From assembly GCF_900115865.1 (NCBI RefSeq), contig NZ_FOXY01000005.1, forward strand, positions 62,001 to 126,000: a stretch of 64,000 bases of DNA, read 5' to 3'. The position numbers and the translations under genes were made by a program. Each line of letters begins with the position of its first letter. Position 1 is the stretch's first letter. The notes under the pieces were generated by a model, which made no database searches, had not been told where the DNA came from, and saw only the letters and a list, made by a program, of their open reading frames with translations. Of this stretch, positions 29,406-35,671 are shown one piece after another. This DNA comes from Donghicola eburneus (GTDB taxonomy: Bacteria; Pseudomonadota; Alphaproteobacteria; Rhodobacterales; Rhodobacteraceae).

Positions 29406-29528
29406 ATGACGCAGCAGACCGAGACCCTTCGCCGCGCCGCCCGCCTGAGCGTGGCCCCGATGATGGATGGGAAAGCGTTCGGAAATCATCCTATAAAAAT
29501 CAATAACTTGCCTTGTTGTTCCGGCTGA
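29406..29528 (+). pseudogene. dusA: dusA 5' fragment, split by prophage integration
   Basis: ATG 29406 begins a frame reading MTQQTETLRRAARLSVAPMMD and then leaves the family sequence at 29469. RLSVAPMMDWTDRHCR is the conserved start of tRNA-dihydrouridine synthase A; here D is followed by GKAFG and a stop at 29526. Only about 21 codons of the gene remain. The break coincides with the start of phage sequence, so this is the left attachment junction. The rest of dusA is expected beyond the right edge, after the integrase. Which end is expressed cannot be seen here. Confidence 0.85.
29436..29470. other. attL core region of the prophage in dusA
   Basis: dusA-derived sequence ends at about 29468 and phage DNA follows. 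The recombination core should be part of the conserved segment coding RLSVAPMMD. Its exact limits need the right junction, which is outside the window. Confidence 0.65.
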
Positions 29529-29548
29529 TGTTGTTCTAAAAGTTGTTC
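29515..29548 (+). repeat. Three GTTGTTC direct repeats beside attL
   Basis: GTTGTTC occurs at 29515-29521, 29530-29536 and 29542-29548, just inside the phage side of the junction. Short direct repeats at this position are typical of arm-type integrase or excisionase sites. The role is inferred. Confidence 0.5.
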
Positions 29549-29565
29549 TGAAATCGGCAAAGCAG

Positions 29566-29838
29566 CTATTCAGTGTCGCTTCTGCAATGCAGCCAAAGGC
29601 TGTAAAGCCCCATTCTGACCATCATGCCGCGCACGGCGGCGCGCATCGCTCTGGCTTCATCTGGGGTGGTTAGGGCGTGTTTGTCCGCAGCTTCGAATTC
29701 GGCGTCTGCAGCGTCAAAGATGCCCCTGACATCCACTGCCGCCGGACCGCAGTTCATTGTGCATTCGCCGTCGACGCAGTCTTCACATGGTCCCGTTCGA
29801 TAGCTGCCACATGCTTTGCACAGCATGGCTTCACCCAT
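29566..29838 (-). CDS. Small zinc-ribbon phage protein
   Basis: 90 residues with Cys pairs at the N-terminus (MLCKACGSYRTGPCEDCVDGEC) that look like a zinc ribbon, then an Ala-rich helical part. ATG 29826 is an alternative start. It overlaps the PrtN-like gene by 8 bases and is the last gene of the leftward early operon, next to attL. It could be a DNA-binding or excision accessory protein; this is not established. Confidence 0.6.
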   Translation of the reverse strand: MGEAMLCKACGSYRTGPCEDCVDGECTMNCGPAAVDVRGIFDAADAEFEAADKHALTTPDEARAMRAAVRGMMVRMGLYSLWLHCRSDTE

Positions 29839-30091
29839 ACATCTTCTGAAATTCGCGCTGTGCTTCGCTGCGGCGCGCGTCGAGGTAGTCGGCCAAGTCC
29901 TGCAGGTGAACGCCCTTGGCGCTCTTTTGGCTGTCTTCGATGCGCACCACAGGCAGCGGGATCTGTCCGTCGCTGATCTTGCGCAGGAACTTCACCAGCG
30001 TCAGATGCGGAAAGAAGTCATCGCACACCTGCTGCGCCGGGATGATCGGTGTGCCGTTGTATTTGGCCATCAGAAGGAATGCGGTGTTCAT
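29831..30091 (-). CDS. PrtN-like pyocin activator family protein
   Basis: 86 residues. The whole sequence matches the pyocin activator family: MNTAFLLMAKYNGTPIIPAQQVC, LTLVKFLRKISDGQIPLPVVR, SQKSAKGVHLQDLADYLDARR. In Pseudomonas, PrtN switches on pyocin genes after SOS-triggered release. In this prophage it may activate phage genes or act as an excisionase-like small DNA-binding protein near attL. It overlaps its upstream neighbour by 4 bases. Confidence 0.82.
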   Translation of the reverse strand: MNTAFLLMAKYNGTPIIPAQQVCDDFFPHLTLVKFLRKISDGQIPLPVVRIEDSQKSAKGVHLQDLADYLDARRSEAQREFQKMYG

Positions 30092-30339
30092 CTTCCAGCC
30101 TCTGATTTGTTTTCGATTCCATCGACGGGTTTTGCGGCCTGCTGAATTGTTTTGATGGCCTGCAAATAAATGCGCGCGCCGTTCCAGATTTGTTTGGCGA
30201 GAGCCGCGCGCGCATGGGCTTCGGCAGGGCTGATTTTGCCCGCGCGCAGATCCTTTAAGTCCTGTGACAAACCGGCGATGGTGTCTTTAAGGCTGAGTTC
30301 GTCAGATACGGGCGTTGAAACATAGTCGCGTTCAGCCAT
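30088..30339 (-). CDS. Hypothetical phage early protein
   Basis: 83 residues from ATG 30339 (MAERDYVSTPVSDELSLKDTIAGL). Predicted helical, no membrane segment (LKDLRAGKISPAEAHARAALAKQIWNGARIYLQAI). The pattern resembles small phage proteins found beside DUF2303 genes. It overlaps both neighbours by a few bases within the leftward operon. Function unknown. Confidence 0.6.
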   Translation of the reverse strand: MAERDYVSTPVSDELSLKDTIAGLSQDLKDLRAGKISPAEAHARAALAKQIWNGARIYLQAIKTIQQAAKPVDGIENKSEAGR

Positions 30340-30589
30340 AGATCGGTCTTTCCCCAATTTTGATGCGGTAAGCATCAATCTCGATTGCTGAAATCAGCGC
30401 GCTTAATTGCTTGATGACCCGCCGATCTGGGTTGGCGTCGCCATAGGTTCCAACTCCAAATTCCTGTTCGCAGTGCCAGCACAGCGGCGCGCGCGCCGTA
30501 AGCTGAGGGCTTTCCCAGCATGGTGGCTGTGCGCGATGGCAAATTGCGCAGTTGAATGGTTCAGATTTGTCAGGGTAGATCGGCATCAT
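30332..30589 (-). CDS. Small Cys-rich phage protein
   Basis: 85 residues with CAICHRAQPPCW and CWHCEQEF, four or five cysteines that suggest a zinc-binding module. The C-terminal half is helical (RRVIKQLSALISAIEIDAYRI). It is in the leftward operon and overlaps the next gene by 8 bases. Function unknown. Confidence 0.6.
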   Translation of the reverse strand: MMPIYPDKSEPFNCAICHRAQPPCWESPQLTARAPLCWHCEQEFGVGTYGDANPDRRVIKQLSALISAIEIDAYRIKIGERPIYG

Positions 30590-30641
30590 GTCTTCCTGTT
30601 TTCCGTCGCTGGCCCCCGTTGGCGGGGACCAGAAAGAGAAA

Positions 30642-31652
30642 TCAGCTTTCGGGGGTGCCCATGAATGTGGGCAGATCGGTTTCGGTGGTTGCCGCTTCGA
30701 CCGCTTCCTTAAAGGCGGCTTCGAACGCCTTTTCGGGGTTGTAGATCGACAGGATGAACCGCACTTCGCCGCCCTGCTTGCGATAGCGGAAGCGCACGGG
30801 CATCCGGTAAAGGGCGCCTCCCATGAAGACGGGGATGGCGATGATGATCAGGTTCGGGATCTGCAGTGGCTTGCCGTCCGGGGCTTTGTGTTCATTGACA
30901 AACTGGATTTCCTGTTCGCCGCTGTCCCGGTTGGTCTTCACCGTCAGGTTGCTGGTTTCATGCACCTGAAACTGCTTGGACATCGCCAGCAGCTGGGTCA
31001 GCTGGCCATAGCGCCCTTCGATCTTCTGGGCGGTTTCGATCAGGCGGTTTTCCCATGGCTGGTTCTTGTCGCTGACACCGCCTTTCAGGATGGCGGGCGA
31101 AGGGTCCATGATGTCTTTGGCCTGTGCTTCGATGAATTCGCCTAGATTGTCTTTCTTGAGCGGTTCACCTGACACGCCCATCCATGCCTTCCATTCTTCC
31201 GACAGGGGGAAGTCATAGATGGCCCGGTGGTGGCAGTGGCGCGCGCTGGCATCGCCTGTGGCTGTGGTCACGTCGACCGCGCCAGCAGCGTGATAGTCTG
31301 CAATGCAGGTCAGCGTCGGGGCCGACATATCGGGGTTGGCAAACAGGGCTGACGTGTCGCCCTTGAACCGGTTGGCCCATGCGATGATGCTTTGCAGATC
31401 GGCAAAGCGGGCGGTGCCTTTGCGGCGGGCGGGCTTGAAGTATTCAGCCGCATCACGGTGCTTGCTGGTGACATCTTCAATGCGGCGCTTTTCCGGCAGG
31501 CTGACCAGATGGGGCGAATTGAATGGGGTGCCGCCTTCCTGAACGACCGGATCTGCGATGCATTCGGCGCTGCCCAAGGTGGCCATGACATCGCGCATGG
31601 TTTCTGCCGGGTTTTCGTGCCGCAGGGCGGCGGTGTCTGTCTTGTCTGACAT
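30642..31652 (-). CDS. DUF2303 (YfdQ-like) phage protein
   Basis: 336 residues. Matches the DUF2303 pattern: LVSLPEKRRIEDVTSKHRDAAEYFKPARRKGTARFADLQSIIAWANRFKGDTSALFANPD, then ATGDASARHCHHRAIYDFPLSEEWKAWMG and QFVNEHKAPDG. The family is common in early operons of temperate siphoviruses and is uncharacterised. It is the largest gene of the leftward operon. No catalytic motif is recognised. Confidence 0.82.
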   Translation of the reverse strand: MSDKTDTAALRHENPAETMRDVMATLGSAECIADPVVQEGGTPFNSPHLVSLPEKRRIEDVTSKHRDAAEYFKPARRKGTARFADLQSIIAWANRFKGDTSALFANPDMSAPTLTCIADYHAAGAVDVTTATGDASARHCHHRAIYDFPLSEEWKAWMGVSGEPLKKDNLGEFIEAQAKDIMDPSPAILKGGVSDKNQPWENRLIETAQKIEGRYGQLTQLLAMSKQFQVHETSNLTVKTNRDSGEQEIQFVNEHKAPDGKPLQIPNLIIIAIPVFMGGALYRMPVRFRYRKQGGEVRFILSIYNPEKAFEAAFKEAVEAATTETDLPTFMGTPES

Positions 31653-31689
31653 GGTCAGCTCCTTTTGGGTTTAGGGTTGGTTTTCGGGG

Positions 31690-32109
31690 TTAAACGTCGC
31701 GCACTTCGCCGGTTTTCGGGTCATGCGGGGTGACATCGCGCACACCGCTGTGCATGCGCTTCATCATCGGGCTGTAGAGGGTCATTTGCCCCTGACCGTC
31801 CACATAGGCGGCAGCTTGGCTGGCGGGTTTCTTCGGCGCTTTAAAATCGGCCTGCGCGCGCATGCCCAGATCACCTGCGCCGCTCAGTTCATAAGACACA
31901 TTCAGGGTGAAAGAGCCTTTCGCGCCCTTGTGACCATATTCTTCATTGTGGTTCTGCATCTGCTGCAGCAAGTCGCGGTGATCCGCTATGAACTGGGAGA
32001 GGAATTCGCCGCCATCAAAGAGGGTCAGCAGCTGTTCGACGTTACGAATGGCGAAAGGATCGTGTTCTTCGATTTGATTTTCTTCTGCGGGTTGCTTTTT
32101 CTTGGCCAT
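31690..32109 (-). CDS. Hypothetical phage early protein
   Basis: 139 residues from ATG 32109 (MAKKKQPAEENQIEEHDPFAIRNVEQLLTLFDGG). The N-terminus is charged and the middle predicts beta strands (GSFTLNVSYELSGAGDLGMRAQADF). It lies directly upstream of the DUF2303 gene; such small partners often accompany DUF2303. Function unknown. Confidence 0.65.
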   Translation of the reverse strand: MAKKKQPAEENQIEEHDPFAIRNVEQLLTLFDGGEFLSQFIADHRDLLQQMQNHNEEYGHKGAKGSFTLNVSYELSGAGDLGMRAQADFKAPKKPASQAAAYVDGQGQMTLYSPMMKRMHSGVRDVTPHDPKTGEVRDV

Positions 32110-32126
32110 CACGGGCGTGGTCCTTT

Positions 32127-32402
32127 CTATCGTGGGGTTGCGATTTTGCCGGTCCATGCGTCGAAGTCGGTGCGCATGGCTTGAAAACGGGTTTCAGCGT
32201 CGGGGTTTTGCGTCAGCTGGCGTCGGCTGTTGATCTTGCAGATGTCGCGGACGTATTCGGCGGCCGCTTCACTGCTGAATTGCCCGCCGGGAAATCCGCA
32301 GCGGATCGCGGCGAACTGCTGAAAGCGTGGGTCATTGCACAGGATACCTGCCTGTTGGGCCGGGTCCATGTCATCAAAGCGTTGGCGGGTGCTGGCGGTC
32401 AT
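32127..32402 (-). CDS. Hypothetical phage early protein
   Basis: 91 residues from ATG 32402, whose ATGA overlap with the upstream stop supports this start (MTASTRQRFDDMDPAQQAGILCNDPRFQQFAA). Predicted mostly helical. The pattern of Met-Asp-Pro-Ala-Gln, Asn-Asp-Pro-Arg-Phe and a buried Cys resembles small phage proteins next to recombination genes, but I cannot name a family. Confidence 0.6.
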   Translation of the reverse strand: MTASTRQRFDDMDPAQQAGILCNDPRFQQFAAIRCGFPGGQFSSEAAAEYVRDICKINSRRQLTQNPDAETRFQAMRTDFDAWTGKIATPR

Positions 32403-32791
32403 AGCAATCGACCAAAGCCCAAGAACCAGATGAACGCTTTCGCTGCTGCCACGGGCATCTGCGCCCAGAACCAAAGCCGGTCTTTCAGCTTGCGCGATTT
32501 CAGGCCGGGGCATTCCGGGCGCATGGTTCCGCCTGGGCATCCGCAGTCCGGCCACAGCGGGCAATGAAATGTCGGGGTGTTGTCGGCCATAGGATCGGGC
32601 ACCAGTTTGGGCGCGCGCTGCTGGTTATCGTGAGTGATGGCAGATGCAGCGCGCGCCCCGGCGGGGGCGATCCCCTGACGCCCGCGACGAAGCAGGGAAA
32701 GAAGGCCGGGCACGTCGAGCAGACCGCGCCCGGCCCAGTGACCGGCAAACAGGCGATTGCCGGTTGTAGTGATGTCGTGGCGCGCAAGCAT
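32399..32791 (-). CDS. Hypothetical phage protein, Cys/Pro-rich
   Basis: 130 residues from ATG 32791, which has an ATGA overlap with the upstream gene. An internal start at 32590 would give only the 63-residue Cys-rich end (FHCPLWPDCGCPGGTMRPECPG) and its hydrophobic tail (VAAAKAFIWFLGFGRLL). That tail could be a membrane anchor. Function unknown; the start is uncertain. Confidence 0.5.
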   Translation of the reverse strand: MLARHDITTTGNRLFAGHWAGRGLLDVPGLLSLLRRGRQGIAPAGARAASAITHDNQQRAPKLVPDPMADNTPTFHCPLWPDCGCPGGTMRPECPGLKSRKLKDRLWFWAQMPVAAAKAFIWFLGFGRLL

Positions 32792-33150
32792 CAGCGCGCG
32801 CCTTGGCCAGCCGCCGCGCGGGCGTTGGCAATTTCTTCGCCATGGTTGCGCGGATTCGGGAAAGGCGGATGCACGGTGATGAAACCGTCATCTTCGATCA
32901 GCGGCGCAACAGCTTTGGCGGCTTTGGTCCAGTTGCGGATCGCCTCTTCCTCTGACGCGCCATAGGCGTTCACGCCATGCAGGGCGATTTCGAACAGATG
33001 GCTGGACTGCGCTGCGTCGGCAGGCGGCACATAGCTGCCGCCGTTTTCCATCACTTCATTCATGAACGCATCTTTCTGGCCTGCGCTGTCGAGGCATTCG
33101 AGGTTCAACAGGAAGGCGGTCAGGCGGTCATTCAGCAGATGGGTGGTCAT
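32791..33150 (-). CDS. Hypothetical phage early protein
   Basis: 119 residues (MTTHLLNDRLTAFLLNLECLDSAGQKDAFMNEVMENGG). The middle contains ALHGVNAYGASEEEAIRNWTKAAKAVAPLIEDD, a pattern of an acidic helical protein. It is coupled by 4-base overlaps to the genes on either side. Function unknown. Confidence 0.62.
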   Translation of the reverse strand: MTTHLLNDRLTAFLLNLECLDSAGQKDAFMNEVMENGGSYVPPADAAQSSHLFEIALHGVNAYGASEEEAIRNWTKAAKAVAPLIEDDGFITVHPPFPNPRNHGEEIANARAAAGQGAR

Positions 33151-33362
33151 AGCAGCGACTCCTGCATGGCATCGCCAGGGCGCGCCGTGGCCACGGTTTC
33201 AAGAACGTGGAACTGGGCGTCGTTTTCCTTGGCGAGTTTCTGGGCTGCGGCCAGCGCTTCATCGAAGGATGAATAGCGGGCGCGCGGTTCGGTCTTGGAT
33301 TGCGGGCCGGTCGGTTTCCGGCACACCATCCAGAAGCGGGCGAATTGGGGCAGATCAGACAT
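33147..33362 (-). CDS. Hypothetical phage early protein
   Basis: 71 residues from ATG 33362 (MSDLPQFARFWMVCRKPTGPQSKTEPRARYSSFDEALAAAQKLAKEN). The layout (short strand, basic loop, helix) recalls small phage proteins beginning with an aromatic strand such as FWMVCR. Function unknown. Confidence 0.58.
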   Translation of the reverse strand: MSDLPQFARFWMVCRKPTGPQSKTEPRARYSSFDEALAAAQKLAKENDAQFHVLETVATARPGDAMQESLL

Positions 33363-33427
33363 TGCGCGACTCCTCAATTCGGGTCCACGCCACTAGGCTG
33401 ATCGGGCGATCATCATTGGAGATAGAA

Positions 33428-33697
33428 ATGAGCGTTGATTTTGAGAAATCGCCAGACGGAAATATTGTGCTGCGCCCAGTCATTGGCTGGACCCCGTTTG
33501 TGCCATTTGGAATGGCATGTGGCCTGCGAATTGAGTTTGTTCAAAGTGAAGAACATCTGCAGGCGGCACTGAAAAACGAGCGCAAACCTGATGCAGTGCA
33601 AATCGTTTTGACGCCCCAACAAGCGGAATTGCTGGCGCAGGATCTAATGAAGGTTGTGCAGGCTGCTGCTGCACGCCCAGACGGCATGGGGCAGTAG
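33428..33697 (+). CDS. Hypothetical protein on the opposite strand of the early operon
   Basis: 89 residues from ATG 33428 (MSVDFEKSPDGNIVLRPVIGWTPFVPFGMACGLRIEFVQS, then LTPQQAELLAQDLMKVVQAAA). ttggagatag provides a ribosome-binding site. It runs against the leftward operon, so it may be expressed in the lysogen independently of the left promoter. Base use is like its neighbours. Function unknown. Confidence 0.55.
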   Translation: MSVDFEKSPDGNIVLRPVIGWTPFVPFGMACGLRIEFVQSEEHLQAALKNERKPDAVQIVLTPQQAELLAQDLMKVVQAAAARPDGMGQ

Positions 33698-33706
33698 AAC
33701 CAGCCA

Positions 33707-33898
33707 TCACGCGACCTGCTGATCTGCTTGGAGTGGCTTGGCCTGAAGGCGGCGCTGGCAGACGGTTTGGCCGCGTTCGGCCTTCAGCGTGGCCCATGCC
33801 AGCAAGAGCAGGCTGGGGCGGTGGTGTGGCTTGGGGTTGCTGACCACTGACAGGGCGTCTGCCTGTCGCTGTGGTGTGCTGGGGGTATGAAAACGCAT
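33707..33898 (-). CDS. First gene of leftward operon, small basic protein
   Basis: 63 residues, rich in Arg, Gln and Pro (MRFHTPSTPQRQADALSVVSNPKPHHRPS). A ggagg site lies 8 bases before the ATG, and the candidate left promoter and operator lie just upstream (33926-33977). Inverted arms ggcctc/gaggcc (33902-33922) enclose the ribosome-binding site. It would be the first product made when repression lifts. Function unknown; the position matches early regulators in lambda-like phages. Confidence 0.6.
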   Translation of the reverse strand: MRFHTPSTPQRQADALSVVSNPKPHHRPSLLLLAWATLKAERGQTVCQRRLQAKPLQADQQVA

Positions 33899-33925
33899 GT
33901 TGGCCTCCGACTAGGTGAGGCCGAA

Positions 33926-33953
33926 ACTAGATTGGACAACTATCCAATGTCAA
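33926..33953 (-). promoter_or_regulatory. Candidate early left promoter (PL-like)
   Basis: On the minus strand, a perfect TTGACA (33948-33953) lies 16 bases from TCTAGT (33926-33931). The operator 33931-33948 fills the space between them. It would drive the leftward operon starting at 33898. Confidence 0.6.
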
Positions 33954-33977
33954 TACAATATTGGATAGTTGTCCAAA
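33931..33977. promoter_or_regulatory. Left operator pair (OL-like)
   Basis: Two copies of the 18-base palindrome ATTGGA-N6-TCCAAT: 33931-33948, and 33960-33977 (last base differs). The 17-base stretches at 33932-33948 and 33960-33976 are exact reverse complements. The same consensus occurs three times in the right operator, so one repressor probably binds all five sites. Confidence 0.82.
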
Positions 33978-33998
33978 GCTGGTGGTAGCGGTGGGGGC

Positions 33999-34379
33999 TT
34001 AAAGGTCCAGCTTTACCCCAAAGTGCCCTTCGCTGCCGTCATTTCTTACCCATCCCCCTACGATCACCGCATCAATCGTGACCGTCTTCCCATTCATAGC
34101 CTTCGACATCCGCGGTGCCGAATGCTTGTCGATGTAGCCAACTTGCAAACCGTTTATCTCTACAAGAATTGCGTTTGGGTCATAGGGGTTGTCAGGCTCT
34201 GGTATCAGGTAGGCTACGCAATAACGCTGGTGCCCATTCTCGGTTTTGCCACCGCAAATCACTGCAAGCGCTGATTGGTAGTGGGATTCGCCAACAATCT
34301 CAAATTCAAACTCCCCATCGCCCTCAATCTGGACGTATAAGTCCGGTTCATGCCCTATATCTGGTATGCTGTTCGTCAT
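33999..34379 (-). CDS. HIRAN-domain protein in the rex position
   Basis: 126 residues from ATG 34379, with aaagga upstream. The C-terminal two thirds match HIRAN: GESHYQSALAVICGG, YCVAYLIPEPDNPYDPNAILVEINGLQVGYIDKHSAPRMSKAM, and VGGWVRNDGSEGHFGVKLDL. HIRAN domains bind DNA ends or structured DNA in repair proteins, and are also found alone in phages. It lies downstream of the repressor gene on the same strand, before the left operator, exactly where lambda has rexAB. So it may be expressed in the lysogen. Function in this phage is unknown. Confidence 0.78.
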   Translation of the reverse strand: MTNSIPDIGHEPDLYVQIEGDGEFEFEIVGESHYQSALAVICGGKTENGHQRYCVAYLIPEPDNPYDPNAILVEINGLQVGYIDKHSAPRMSKAMNGKTVTIDAVIVGGWVRNDGSEGHFGVKLDL

Positions 34380-34464
34380 CAATTTTTCCTTTAATAATTG
34401 CGATGTTCTGTTAATGTTCTCGTTATGATCGATTCTCGCAAAGGTTTCAGCAACAGCGCATTGA

Positions 34465-34854
34465 TCAGTCGCCTTTCGGATCGGCAGGCGGTTTTGTTGT
34501 CTCTGCACCTTGCGGCGCTGCCTGACCGTCATCGGCGCGCTGAGAGAGAATTGCAGTTAAAGACGCTTCCAGTATCGCTTGCTCTTGCGGTGTCATCCGG
34601 GCGATCTGTTCCGCCAGTTGGTCGCGGACCTGCGCAGGGGAAAGCCCCATAAACTCCTCGACGGACTTGCCGTAGGCGTGGGCGACCTTGACAGCTATTT
34701 CGACGCTTGGAGTTCGGGTCTTGCCATATTTCACTTTGTAAAGGGCGTCTCTTTTTACGCCAGCGCGAAGCGCAAGCGTGGTGATGTCTTCAGACCACTC
34801 GTCAAGGTGTCTGTTAAGGGCTTCCAGAAAGCTGGGAAAGTCGTTGCTGATCAT
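34465..34854 (-). CDS. cI: CI-like phage repressor
   Basis: 129 residues from ATG 34854. The N-terminal HTH is LDEWSEDITTLALRAGVKRDALYKVKYGKTRTPSVEIAVKVAHAYGKSVEEFMG. The rest is a short helical region and a Pro/Ala-rich tail; there is no LexA-like autocleavage domain, so induction must differ from lambda CI. A TATACT lies only 6 bases before the start and no ribosome-binding site is present, so the transcript may be leaderless as for lambda cI. It faces the Cro-like gene across three operators. Confidence 0.82.
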   Translation of the reverse strand: MISNDFPSFLEALNRHLDEWSEDITTLALRAGVKRDALYKVKYGKTRTPSVEIAVKVAHAYGKSVEEFMGLSPAQVRDQLAEQIARMTPQEQAILEASLTAILSQRADDGQAAPQGAETTKPPADPKGD

Positions 34855-34860
34855 GTCGGC

Positions 34861-34866
34861 AGTATA
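34861..34866 (-). promoter_or_regulatory. Candidate repressor-maintenance promoter -10 (PRM-like)
   Basis: TATACT on the minus strand, 6 bases before the repressor ATG, with a weak -35 (TTCCAG) at 17-base spacing inside the middle operator area. A strong -10 with a poor -35 matches a repressor-activated promoter. Confidence 0.5.
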
Positions 34867-34930
34867 ATTGGCCCATGATCCAACTGGAATTGGATGGTTG
34901 TCCATTGACACCATTGGCCAATTGTCCAAT
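34867..34930. promoter_or_regulatory. Right operator triplet (OR-like)
   Basis: Three sites of the ATTGGA-N6-TCCAAT type: 34867-34884 (attggc..tccaac), 34889-34906 (attgga..tccatt) and 34913-34930 (attggc..tccaat). They begin 22 and 24 bases apart. The first touches the repressor -10 and the third covers the rightward promoter, as in lambda OR3-OR2-OR1. Confidence 0.82.
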
Positions 34931-34933
34931 AAA
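34905..34933 (+). promoter_or_regulatory. Candidate early right promoter (PR-like)
   Basis: Perfect TTGACA (34905-34910), then 17 bases to AATAAA (34928-34933). The third operator fills the spacer. The start of transcription would fall at about 34940, next to the Cro-like ATG at 34941, so this transcript may be leaderless too. Confidence 0.55.
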
Positions 34934-34940
34934 TGGGGGC

Positions 34941-35156
34941 ATGACCCATGAAACGATCCTTGAAGAACTTGAAGACTACTGCCGCGCGACGGGCCTGAAA
35001 CCGTCCACGGTCTGTGTTCGGGCGCTGAATGACAGCCGCTATGTGGCGCGACACCAGCGCCGCTTGGATGCGCTGAACCGGGACGCCAACAAAATCCGCC
35101 AATACATGGCCGAAAACCCTGCGCCTGCGGGAGCAGATCAGGTGGCGGCGGAATGA
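34941..35156 (+). CDS. cro: Cro-like small HTH protein
   Basis: 71 residues from ATG 34941 (MTHETILEELEDYCRATGLKPSTVCVRALNDSRYVARHQRR). The segment LKPSTVCVRALNDSRYV is a plausible helix-turn-helix. It is divergent from the repressor and begins directly after the third operator, the position of cro. A longer reading from 34875 would start inside the operators and is rejected. The name is by position and HTH only. Confidence 0.65.
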   Translation: MTHETILEELEDYCRATGLKPSTVCVRALNDSRYVARHQRRLDALNRDANKIRQYMAENPAPAGADQVAAE

Positions 35157-35294
35157 TGGTTTGGCTTGCTGTCTCATATCCCGATTGTCGCGCCCGGTGC
35201 GTGATCGGCAAAGGAAACGAGGTTTCCCATGTGTGAGGCACAAGACATCACCGCCGCGCCCGATCTGGACGCCTTTTTTGACGCGCTGTCGCGT

Positions 35295-35576
35295 TCAAAG
35301 GTCAGTGATGAAACGATACTGGCGTCTTGGCACTGGCTTCGCCGTGAATTTGAGCGCCTTGCTGCCCTGCGCGGCCTTTCGCATCCGGTCGTTCAGTGCG
35401 CGTTGCATGACTTCGGCAGCATGTTCGCCCGCGATTTTCAGGACTTCATCGCGTTCCGCCCAGTTGTCACAGGCGGCGCAACCGTAGGTCTCGGTCTCAA
35501 TATCGTCTTCGACCTTGAGGCTTACCGGCGTTTTGCAATGACCGCAGAGGATCGTGTGCGTGGATTGGTCTGACAT
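35295..35576 (-). CDS. Zinc-ribbon phage protein, antisense to early right operon
   Basis: 93 residues (MSDQSTHTILCGHCKTPVSLKVEDDIETETYGCAACDNWAERD). Two CxxC pairs form a zinc ribbon, and the end RRQYRFITDL is typical of small phage proteins. ggaga lies 10 bases upstream. It opposes transcription of the flanking genes. A plus-strand frame at 35230-35573 overlaps it; the zinc-ribbon reading is preferred. Confidence 0.65.
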   Translation of the reverse strand: MSDQSTHTILCGHCKTPVSLKVEDDIETETYGCAACDNWAERDEVLKIAGEHAAEVMQRALNDRMRKAAQGSKALKFTAKPVPRRQYRFITDL

Positions 35577-35671
35577 TCATATCTCCATCGCTCGGTGTGG
35601 TGCCGCGATGGTGATGGGCGGCATCGCGTTTGGCAACGCTTTGCCGCCCGCATCTGCCAAAGAGGTTTTCC

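Noticed and set aside
32500-32787. An alternative frame opposed in phase to 32399-32791
   Set aside because: It lacks the ATGA coupling that the chosen frame has with its upstream neighbour.
35230-35573. A 114-codon plus-strand frame with a fair ribosome-binding site
   Set aside because: It overlaps the minus-strand zinc-ribbon gene almost completely; the CxxC pairs of the latter are better evidence. It remains a weak alternative.
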